64,000 bases of DNA from Lacrimispora indolis DSM 755 (GTDB lineage Bacteria; Bacillota; Clostridia; Lachnospirales; Lachnospiraceae): positions 5,312,001 to 5,376,000 of the forward strand of contig NZ_AZUI01000001.1 in assembly GCF_000526995.1 (NCBI RefSeq). Reading direction: 5' to 3'. This document shows positions 19,537 to 27,089 of the stretch, piece by piece; the stretch's first letter is position 1; every line of letters starts with the position of its first letter. The notes beneath the pieces were generated by a model that had not been told where the DNA came from, did not search any database, and saw only the letters and a program-made list of their open reading frames with translations. The position numbers and the translations under genes are program-made.

Positions 19537-21207
19537 ATGAATAAAATATTTGATAATGAATATTATGATTTGATTGTAAGCAACTCTTTGGTTCCCCGTT
19601 TTGACAGGGATAATATTACTGTTTTAAATGACAATTATTCTTTGATTCATATACAGAAAAATAATATGGATGCCTGCGATTTAGGCCTGTATCCTTACGA
19701 TAATTTCCCCTCTCTTTTCACTCTTGCCTCTAAGGTAAGCATTGAAAGATCAGGCATCTGCAATACCCGCAAACATCCCCATTTAAGCCTTATGGGGCTG
19801 GGGGTGCTCATCGGCATCATAGATACCGGCATTGACTACCAGCATCCTGCATTTAAAAATTATGACGGCACCACCCGCATTCTATCCATATGGGATCAGA
19901 CCGACCAAAGCGGCAGGCCTCCGGAAGATTTTAGTTTCGGCTCGGAATACAGCAAAAATCACATAAATACTGCGTTGAGATCATACGATCCTCTGTCCAT
20001 TGTTCCTACGAAAGACACCAATGGACACGGCACAGCAATCGCCAGCATTGCCTCCGGTGCTGCTAATGAAAAACAATCCTTTACCGGCGTTGTTCCCCAG
20101 ACAGAGCTTGTGGTCGTAAAATTAAAAGAAGCAAAACAGAATTTAAAAAAACTGTTCTTTGTTCCGGAAAACTCCCTGTGCTACCAGGAATCAGATATTA
20201 TGCTGGGAATCCGTTATCTTCTCTCCGTTGCACAAAAAACAGACCACCCTATCGTCATATGCATTGCCTTGGGAAGCAGCCAGGGTGGCCATGGCGGGCA
20301 GGGTGCCCTCAGCTCCTACTTGGATCAGATCGTACAGCTTCCAAAAATCAACGTATCAGTGGCGGCAGGAAATGAAGGAAAGAACCGCAGACACTATTTC
20401 TATCAGTCAGCAGCATCGCCCTATTGTAATGATTTTAATTTAAAAATAGGAAAAAACGACAAAAAATTCTCCATGGAAATCTGGCCCTTTCCTCCCGGTA
20501 AAATAACCATCGAAATTTTCTCACCCAACCGGGAAATCGTTCGAAGCATACCTCCTTCTTCCAGGGACTGCCAAAAATTCAACCTTTCCTTTGGCCAAAC
20601 TACCATTTGGATCAACAACAGCCTTTTGGAGGGATCTACCGGGGATCAGCTCATCTTAGTGCGTTTTGACAATCCCACACACGGAATCTGGTATTTTCAG
20701 GTTTCCAGCATTGAAAGCGAGCCTTTTTCCTTTCATGCCTGGCTTCCGTCAGGAAATTTGATCTCAAACGAAACATATTTTTACCACTCAAGCCCGGACA
20801 CCACCATAACAGCCCCCGGAAATGCCCGAAATCCTCTGACAGTTGCTGCCTATAACCAGTTTGACGACAGCATTCTGGAAGAATCCGGAAGAGGTTATTC
20901 CCGATTGGGTGAGATCGTTCCCGATGTTGCTGCTCCCGGCTACCACATTCCCTGTGCCCTCCCCGGAGGCCTGTATGGAAGTATTACAGGTACCGGTGCG
21001 GCGGCGGCCCACGCAGCCGGAGCAGCAGCCATGGTCCTGGAATGGGGGTTCTGCAAAGGAAATCACACAGCCGTCACAGGGCTCCAGATCAATCACATGA
21101 TGATGCGGGGGGCATATCGAAGCGACGCCTATACTTATCCCAATAATATCTGGGGGTACGGGCAAATAGACGTATACAAAATGTTTCAAAGAATAGCCGC
21201 AATTTGA
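19537..21207 (+). CDS. S8 subtilisin-like pseudoprotease (Csp-type)
   Basis: Peptidase S8 fold, 556 aa, closest in layout to the Csp proteins of clostridial spores: no signal peptide, a prodomain-like N-terminus, the catalytic core and a jelly-roll insertion between oxyanion and serine regions. Asp96 (GIIDTGID), His164 (TNGHGTAIAS) and the oxyanion Asn (SVAAGNEGKN) are present. The serine motif, normally GTS, reads GTGAAAAH, so the nucleophile is replaced by Gly487. It should be inactive as a protease, like CspC and CspA of C. difficile, which sense germinants. A role in spore germination is inferred only from this similarity. Confidence 0.85.
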   Translation: MNKIFDNEYYDLIVSNSLVPRFDRDNITVLNDNYSLIHIQKNNMDACDLGLYPYDNFPSLFTLASKVSIERSGICNTRKHPHLSLMGLGVLIGIIDTGIDYQHPAFKNYDGTTRILSIWDQTDQSGRPPEDFSFGSEYSKNHINTALRSYDPLSIVPTKDTNGHGTAIASIASGAANEKQSFTGVVPQTELVVVKLKEAKQNLKKLFFVPENSLCYQESDIMLGIRYLLSVAQKTDHPIVICIALGSSQGGHGGQGALSSYLDQIVQLPKINVSVAAGNEGKNRRHYFYQSAASPYCNDFNLKIGKNDKKFSMEIWPFPPGKITIEIFSPNREIVRSIPPSSRDCQKFNLSFGQTTIWINNSLLEGSTGDQLILVRFDNPTHGIWYFQVSSIESEPFSFHAWLPSGNLISNETYFYHSSPDTTITAPGNARNPLTVAAYNQFDDSILEESGRGYSRLGEIVPDVAAPGYHIPCALPGGLYGSITGTGAAAAHAAGAAAMVLEWGFCKGNHTAVTGLQINHMMMRGAYRSDAYTYPNNIWGYGQIDVYKMFQRIAAI

Positions 21208-21224
21208 TGAGCGGGTTAATTGAA

Positions 21225-21275
21225 GAATAAAAAAGCTTTAGCTGCCGATCCCATGATCGGCAGCATTTCTTTTAT
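21225..21275. terminator. Bidirectional terminator between the S8 and MFS genes
   Basis: Inverted repeat GCTGCCGATC/GATCGGCAGC at 21241-21264. It is followed by TTTTTT on the minus strand (after TAAAGC) and by TTTCTTTT on the plus strand. The stem overlaps the last codons of the MFS gene. Confidence 0.75.
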
Positions 21276-22434
21276 AAAACAAAGCCACCACAATGCCTCC
21301 CAGGCAGGCTATCCCACCCAGAAGCACATAACCGGTCTCCATTCCCTTACCAGAGGCCAGTGCCCCTGTAAAAACAGGGAATGTGGTCATTCCTAACGCA
21401 TATACGGCCTGAAACAGTCCCATGGCAGTGGATTTACTTTCTGCCGGAATCTCCTCCATTGCTTCAGAGGTTGCAAAAGAAAACAAGATACCGGTGGACA
21501 TCCCCGGTAAAATCTGCAGCAGCAAAAGCACAGGGATGCTCCCTGCAGCCGGAACCAGCACACAATATAAGGCCACAACTCCAAATACCAGAGGGATCCA
21601 GAACCTTGGCCCCCTGGAGCTGCAGATGCCGGAAGCTGCAAAGGCCGCAAACCCTACTGCCGACATCATATAGACGACTGAGGAAATCCCTACGATCCCA
21701 TTGGACGCTCCCAATGATTTTAATATCTGGTTTGTAAATGACATGGCAGTGGTCAGCTGGATCCCCTGCTGGATCAGGGCTGCAAAAGAAAACATCCATA
21801 AACGTTTATTTTTACAAACAGAAAGCAGTTCCCTGGTTTTATGCATGCCGGGATGGACATCCGTTTCTTTAATCCCTGCTGAAAGGAGAAAAGCCAAAAG
21901 GCCTGCAAAGATGCTCAATATACAGATCCCGGCCATGCCTATCCGTTGATAACTTACCGCACTGCATAAGAAACCGAGAAGCATTCCAAAATTGTTGAAC
22001 AGCACGATCCGGCTGGTGGCCGCCTGCTGATCCCTGGCGGAAAAATGGCTGGTGTAAAACACCATAAAAGAGATCCACATGGCGGAAGCCAGTCCGGAGA
22101 AAAGATTGGCCACCAGAAAACCGGTGCCATTGCACCAGAATACCCGGAAAACAGAGGCCGTTCCTGATGCAAGAGCTCCTGCCATAATAAAATATTTATG
22201 CCTGCCAACGGAATCCGCACAAAGCCCTATGGGAAATCTTAATAGCAATTGGGAAATTCCATAGGCTCCAACAATCATTCCGGTAAATGCGCTGCCGGCT
22301 CCAACTGCAGTCAAAAAAGTGGTCTGATACGGAATATACACATATTGGGCAAACCAGAAAAGGGATACCATGGCAAGGTAATGGATTTCCTGTCTGCGGG
22401 TAAAAGTCAGTTCCTTTAAAGTCTGTTGTTTCAT
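21238..22434 (-). CDS. Major facilitator superfamily transporter
   Basis: 398-aa MFS protein with about twelve membrane segments. The loop between helices 2 and 3 carries the MFS signature-like RFPIGLCADSVGRHKY. The start codon overlaps the licT stop by 4 nt (ATGA), so it is the last gene of the beta-glucoside operon. Efflux or uptake cannot be decided; the context suggests a glucoside aglycone or sugar. The terminator stem lies inside its final codons. Confidence 0.88.
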   Translation of the reverse strand: MKQQTLKELTFTRRQEIHYLAMVSLFWFAQYVYIPYQTTFLTAVGAGSAFTGMIVGAYGISQLLLRFPIGLCADSVGRHKYFIMAGALASGTASVFRVFWCNGTGFLVANLFSGLASAMWISFMVFYTSHFSARDQQAATSRIVLFNNFGMLLGFLCSAVSYQRIGMAGICILSIFAGLLAFLLSAGIKETDVHPGMHKTRELLSVCKNKRLWMFSFAALIQQGIQLTTAMSFTNQILKSLGASNGIVGISSVVYMMSAVGFAAFAASGICSSRGPRFWIPLVFGVVALYCVLVPAAGSIPVLLLLQILPGMSTGILFSFATSEAMEEIPAESKSTAMGLFQAVYALGMTTFPVFTGALASGKGMETGYVLLGGIACLGGIVVALFYKRNAADHGIGS

Positions 22435-23288
22435 GTCATCTTCCTCTGAGCATATTCTTCCAAAATCCTGTGAATGTGGACGGCTAGGTACATTTCTTCC
22501 TGCTTAGACAGATTGGAATCAAATTTTTCCATAATAAAAATGCCGATCTTTTTCACGCATTCATATTCCCTTGGACAGCTCTCAAGCACATGTGTGTAGA
22601 AGGAATCTTCATAATCATAGAGATCCTGGTTTCCATTTACAAGCCTTTGTGCAAAGAGGCGCAGATGGGTCACAAACCGGGTATAGCCGATGCCGTCTTC
22701 ATCGTAGAGAATGGAGAAATTATATTTTACAATATCTAAAATGCCCTTGACTGTTTCAAATATTTTCTGGTTATCCATACTGTCAGAGTTATTTGTCTGG
22801 GCATTGATAAAATGAAATGCAATGTTTCCGGCCTCATCCTCCGGCAGCTCCACTTTCAGCCGCTCCCTCACAAGCTGCAGGGCATATAAGCCCACCTGGT
22901 ATTCCTTTGGATTAAACCTTTTTAATGTCTGTGTATAAAAATTTTGTATTAAAATCCCCTCATTGTTTCTTTTTACAGCAAAAGATAAATGGTCCGTAAG
23001 CCCCAGATAAATATGTTCCATCAGCACCATTCCATAAGTATCAATGGCAAAATCAATGACCTGTTTGGCCAGTTCAAAATAGGTGCTGTCTATTTCCGAT
23101 GCAAGCCGGATGATATTCTTGGAAATTGACCGGTCCTTTAAGACAAATACCTTTTCAATGTCTTCACTTTTTAAGTGATGTCCAATGGACTTATTAAATC
23201 CAATTCCTTTGCCCATCAGGATCACTTCCCTGCCGCTGTCGTCAAGTGCCAGCAGCAGGGAATTATTCATTACTTTTACAACCCTCAT
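22431..23288 (-). CDS. licT: BglG/LicT-family transcriptional antiterminator
   Basis: RNA-binding antiterminator of the LicT/BglG family, 285 aa. The N-terminal CAT domain (residues 1-55, starting MRVVKVMNNSLLLALDD) binds the ribonucleic antiterminator; two PTS regulation domains follow. PRD1 contains the phosphorylatable His in YLGLTDHLSFAVKR and PRD2 that in HLRLFAQRL and LAVHIHRIL. PTS phosphorylation controls its activity. A matching RAT and terminator lie in the bglF leader at 26802-26904. Unusually it is third in the operon, after bglA, not first. Confidence 0.94.
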   Translation of the reverse strand: MRVVKVMNNSLLLALDDSGREVILMGKGIGFNKSIGHHLKSEDIEKVFVLKDRSISKNIIRLASEIDSTYFELAKQVIDFAIDTYGMVLMEHIYLGLTDHLSFAVKRNNEGILIQNFYTQTLKRFNPKEYQVGLYALQLVRERLKVELPEDEAGNIAFHFINAQTNNSDSMDNQKIFETVKGILDIVKYNFSILYDEDGIGYTRFVTHLRLFAQRLVNGNQDLYDYEDSFYTHVLESCPREYECVKKIGIFIMEKFDSNLSKQEEMYLAVHIHRILEEYAQRKMT

Positions 23289-23320
23289 AACCCAACCCCA
23301 TTTCTGTTATTCTCACGAAA

Positions 23321-23361
23321 GCAGCGAACCAAAGTCACACCTGCCTGACTTTGGCGGCTGC
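23321..23361 (-). other. Stem-loop between bglA and licT
   Basis: CCAAAGTC/GACTTTGG forms an 8-bp stem extended by GCAGC/GCTGC after a small internal loop. No T run follows, so it is more likely an RNA-processing or stability element than a terminator. Confidence 0.5.
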
Positions 23362-23390
23362 TCCCAGGAGTTATGAGCCAGTTATATGAC

Positions 23391-24815
23391 TCAGAGTTCA
23401 TCTCCATTGGTTTCAATCACCCGCTTGTACCAGAAATAACTGTCTTTTTTGACGCGGTCCATATCTTTTAAGTCCTGGTCATCCCGATTGACATAAACAA
23501 AACCATACCGCTTTCGAAAGCCCTCGTGGGAGCTTAACAAATCCATAAAGGACCATGGAGAATATCCCATGACCTGGACCCCATCCTCTATTGCCTGGCT
23601 TAATGCCTGGATATGAGCTCTTAAGTAGCCGATCCGGTACTCATCATGGACTTTTCCGTCCACTGTCAGGGTATCGGCGGCTCCCAGGCCGTTTTCCGTA
23701 ACAATGAGTGGAAGATGGTATTTCTGATAATAATTATTTAATACGGTCCGAAGGCCCAGGGGATCGATCTGGGCTCCATATTCGCTGGAAGCCAGATGTT
23801 CGTTTTTAATATGATGAAAATAACCATACTGGTCAAAATCCACTTCATTGATGGGGAATGCTCTCTCTCCCGCCGGATGCTTCTCATCTGCCGGAAGATA
23901 CCGGACACATAAGGTACGGTAATAATTCAGGGCAATAAAATCCATCTTCGCGCCCTTTAAAATTTCCTCGTCTTCCGGCTCCATAACCGGGACAATGTTC
24001 CTTTCCTCCAGATAAGCCATGTAATAGCCGGGGTAACGGCCGTAATAATGCATATCCAGGCAATAATCCGTCTTAAACCAGTCATTCAGCCTGGCCGCCC
24101 ATACGTCTTCCGGCTTATTGCTTTCCGGATAAGTACAGGTGGAGGATACTGCGGGGCCGATTTTTCCGTTTGGAATGAGGCAGTGGCAGGCTTTCACCGC
24201 CAAGGCATGAGCCAGAAACATGTGGTAATCCATCTGGGCCCTCTGGCGGTCGGCCTCCCATGAATCCAACGCGGTAATGTTCACCCGTTCATTCACCCTT
24301 ACCATGAGATTCTGCTCGTTGTGGACCTGCCAGTAGGTGACTCTGTCACCAAAGGCTTTAAAGCATATGCCTGCATAACGTTCAAAGGCTTTCACGCAAT
24401 CCCTGGACTCCCAGCCGTTATATTTCTCAACAAGGGCATAGGGAAGGTCAAAGTGATATAAGGTAATGAAGGGTTCAATCCCCTGTTCCAGCAAGCAGTC
24501 AATGACTTGATTATAGAAATCAATCCCTGACTGGTTTATCTCCCCATCCCCATCAGGCACGATCCTGGCCCAGGAAATGGAGAACCGGTAAATCTGCAGT
24601 CCCAGCTCCTTCATCAGACGGATATCTTCTTTCCAATGATGGTAGAAATCACTGGCAACCTTACTGTCAGCCTGGATATCCGAACGCTTAAAGGAGTTTA
24701 CATCTGCAACTGTCAGCCCCTTTCCCCCTTCATCCCAGCCGCCTTCGATCTGAAATGCGGAAGAGGAGGCTCCCCACAAGAAATTCTTCGGAAAATTTGC
24801 TTTCCTTACTTCCAT
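23391..24815 (-). CDS. bglA: 6-phospho-beta-glucosidase, GH1
   Basis: Cytoplasmic glycoside hydrolase family 1 enzyme that cleaves phosphorylated beta-glucosides delivered by the PTS into glucose-6-phosphate and an aglycone or glucose. The 474-aa protein has the N-terminal signature FLWGASSSAFQIEGGW, the acid/base Glu167 in HNEQN and the nucleophile Glu374 in VTENG. It lies 12 nt after bglF. The preference for 6-phospho substrates is inferred from the adjoining PTS. Confidence 0.95.
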   Translation of the reverse strand: MEVRKANFPKNFLWGASSSAFQIEGGWDEGGKGLTVADVNSFKRSDIQADSKVASDFYHHWKEDIRLMKELGLQIYRFSISWARIVPDGDGEINQSGIDFYNQVIDCLLEQGIEPFITLYHFDLPYALVEKYNGWESRDCVKAFERYAGICFKAFGDRVTYWQVHNEQNLMVRVNERVNITALDSWEADRQRAQMDYHMFLAHALAVKACHCLIPNGKIGPAVSSTCTYPESNKPEDVWAARLNDWFKTDYCLDMHYYGRYPGYYMAYLEERNIVPVMEPEDEEILKGAKMDFIALNYYRTLCVRYLPADEKHPAGERAFPINEVDFDQYGYFHHIKNEHLASSEYGAQIDPLGLRTVLNNYYQKYHLPLIVTENGLGAADTLTVDGKVHDEYRIGYLRAHIQALSQAIEDGVQVMGYSPWSFMDLLSSHEGFRKRYGFVYVNRDDQDLKDMDRVKKDSYFWYKRVIETNGDEL

Positions 24816-24827
24816 ATCTATCTTCCT

Positions 24828-26744
24828 TTACTGATTATTTTTAATTGCGATCACCGGCTTTTCCACAGAAGCCCCGGCTCCGGTAATTCCGGTCACCTCA
24901 CGGAAGGCAGCTGTATTGCTGATGATGATGGGAACAACCGTATCAAATCCTTCCTTTTTTAAGGCATCCAAGTCAAAGGTCAGAAGCCTGGTCCCCTTTT
25001 TCACATGGGCGCCTTCTTCCGCAAATTTCTCAAAATGCTTCCCTTCCAGCCGGACCGTATTGATCCCCACATGAATGATCATTTCAGCTCCGTTATCCAG
25101 CATAAGCCCCAGTGCATGAAGGGTCGGATAAACCAGGGTCACGGTACAGTCTTCCGGAGCCACGACTTCCCCTTTTTCCGGGACAATGGCAATTCCGTTT
25201 CCCAGGGCCATGGAAGAAAAAACCTCATCGTTTACCGATGTCATGGGAACTGCCAGGCCTTCTACCGGCGAGCTGATCAGTATGTCTGCGCTGGAAGTGA
25301 TCTCCAAAACATCCTGTGACTCAGCCATTTCTTCCGCTGCTGCGCCTGAAGATGCTTTTCCTGAACCGGAAGCTTGCCCGGCCTTTGCTGTAATATCATC
25401 AAATCCAAAAAGGAAGGTGAGTGCCATGGCGCCAAAGAAGGATACACCGACACCGACCAGATAATAAATAAACGTTTTCATTCCAAAAGCCGCATAGGTG
25501 GCAAAGGTAAGCACTCCATTGTTGGCAAAGGAATCACCGTAAACGCCTCCCACACCCATGATGGCACCTCCTATGGCGCCGCAGATAATGGCATAGATCA
25601 TAGGTCTCTTTAACCGCAGGTTACAGCCGTAAATAGCTGGCTCCGTAATTCCGCAGACAGATGCGGATATGGCCGCGGAAGCTGCAACTGTTTTTAAATC
25701 CTTGCTTTTCGTTTTTAACATAACACCAAGTGCTGCACCGCCCTGGGAGAAATTCGCCGCGCCGGCAAAAGCCAGCAGGTTTTGATGGCCAAACTGGGCC
25801 ACATCATTGATTCCAATGGGAAGCAAGGCCCTGTGTGCCCCGAAAATAACGAACACACACCACATGCCGCCTACAAACGCGCCGCACAGGGCAGGGCTTA
25901 AATTCATCATCCCGGTGTAAATGAAGTTAATGGCATTACCGATGTAGATACCGATGGGACCAAACACCATAAAAGTTGCCGGTATCATGATCAAAAGGGA
26001 TATGCCGGGAACCAGTATGATCTTTAATACTTCCGGAATTATCTTTTCTAAAAACTTCTGTATATATGCGAGAATAAATACTCCGATAATAATGGGAATA
26101 ACCGATGACGCATAGCTTGCCTTGGTAATGGCAATTCCGAACATACTCACTGCATCTTTTCCGGTCATGAGGGAAACCACGGCCGGATAGCACATGGTGC
26201 CGCCAAGAGCCATTGCAATGAATTCATTTGCCTTAAATACCTTTGCACTTGTATAGGCGAGAATAATTGGCATGAAATAAAACAATGCATCTGTGGCAGC
26301 CATAATCAGGATATAAGTCTGGTTGACCGTAATATCCATCCCATGATTGGAGGCTGTGATTCTGGCAATGGTCAGTAAACCTTTTAAAAGTCCTGAAGCC
26401 GCGATCGCCGGAACCATGGGTGTGAACATGGAGGAAATGGCAATGAGGATCCGGTTCCCAATGGACCCCTTTTCTTCGCTGCTGCCTGTATCTTCCTCTA
26501 AGGATACCATAGGAAGGAGGGCTTCGTAAACCTTTGTGACCTTTGTACCAAGCACGACCTGGAACTGACCGCCGCTTTCCACTACGGAAATGACACCTTC
26601 CAGATGTTCAATTATCTCTTTTTTTGCCTTCTTTGAATCCTTTAGCTGAAACCTTAGCCTGGTAAAACAATGGGTAAGCCCCCTTATGTTCTCAGAGCCG
26701 CCGACATTTTCTATGATGTCTTTGGCTATTTGATTATAATTCAT
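24828..26744 (-). CDS. bglF: Beta-glucoside PTS permease, EIIBCA
   Basis: Membrane enzyme II that imports and phosphorylates beta-glucosides (arbutin, salicin, cellobiose type). The 638 aa run EIIB, EIIC, EIIA: phosphorylatable Cys26 in LTHCFTRLRF, about ten membrane segments with GITEPAIYG in the sugar-binding part, then a linker and EIIA with the active His in IIHVGINTV (about residue 550). It is the first gene of the operon, controlled by antitermination at its leader, and may also phosphorylate LicT. Confidence 0.96.
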   Translation of the reverse strand: MNYNQIAKDIIENVGGSENIRGLTHCFTRLRFQLKDSKKAKKEIIEHLEGVISVVESGGQFQVVLGTKVTKVYEALLPMVSLEEDTGSSEEKGSIGNRILIAISSMFTPMVPAIAASGLLKGLLTIARITASNHGMDITVNQTYILIMAATDALFYFMPIILAYTSAKVFKANEFIAMALGGTMCYPAVVSLMTGKDAVSMFGIAITKASYASSVIPIIIGVFILAYIQKFLEKIIPEVLKIILVPGISLLIMIPATFMVFGPIGIYIGNAINFIYTGMMNLSPALCGAFVGGMWCVFVIFGAHRALLPIGINDVAQFGHQNLLAFAGAANFSQGGAALGVMLKTKSKDLKTVAASAAISASVCGITEPAIYGCNLRLKRPMIYAIICGAIGGAIMGVGGVYGDSFANNGVLTFATYAAFGMKTFIYYLVGVGVSFFGAMALTFLFGFDDITAKAGQASGSGKASSGAAAEEMAESQDVLEITSSADILISSPVEGLAVPMTSVNDEVFSSMALGNGIAIVPEKGEVVAPEDCTVTLVYPTLHALGLMLDNGAEMIIHVGINTVRLEGKHFEKFAEEGAHVKKGTRLLTFDLDALKKEGFDTVVPIIISNTAAFREVTGITGAGASVEKPVIAIKNNQ

Positions 26745-26801
26745 TTTTCAATCCCCTTTCAAGTGTTATAATATCCTGTCATCCGGCCGGAATAACAAAA
26801 T

Positions 26802-26904
26802 AAAAAAGACCCGATCAAGCTATCTCAGTCATAAGACCACAAAAATAATCAGTCTTATAACCCTTTGCTCAATCCGATCTTGCCTGCATTACCAGTAACA
26901 CGTC
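26802..26904 (-). promoter_or_regulatory. LicT-type RAT site and overlapping terminator
   Basis: The minus-strand leader holds a 29-nt RAT (26904-26876) with the core GTTACTGGTAATGCAGGCAA, close to the BglG/LicT consensus. Its end overlaps the 5' arm (26879-26867) of a terminator whose 3' arm is GCTTGATCGGGTC (26820-26808), a 13-bp stem with one mismatch, followed by TTTTTT. LicT bound to the RAT would prevent the terminator and allow bglF transcription. It lies in the 345-nt gap 26745-27089, which holds no gene. Confidence 0.85.
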
Positions 26905-26941
26905 TTCCTGTTTTGCTATTTAGTTGTACTCAACTAGACAC

Positions 26942-26970
26942 AATATAACACTGTTTGCAGTTTGATGCAA
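26942..26970 (-). promoter_or_regulatory. Promoter of the bglF operon
   Basis: Minus strand -35 TTGCAT (26970-26965), 17-bp spacer, -10 TATATT (26947-26942). It would start transcription about 30 nt before the RAT. Confidence 0.7.
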
Positions 26971-27034
26971 CCGATTTTAAAATTTTCTGCGTTTTCCCCA
27001 ATTTTTCAATACAAAAATCGTCTATTATTTACAA

Positions 27035-27076
27035 AAATACAGGAGCATACGTTTCTTTCCTGTCTGCTCCTGTATT
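27035..27076 (-). terminator. Terminator after the alpha-mannosidase gene
   Basis: A 13-bp perfect stem (AAATACAGGAGCA/TGCTCCTGTATTT) on the minus strand with a 16-nt loop, ending in T-rich sequence. Confidence 0.75.
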
Positions 27077-27089
27077 TCTGAAACCTCTA

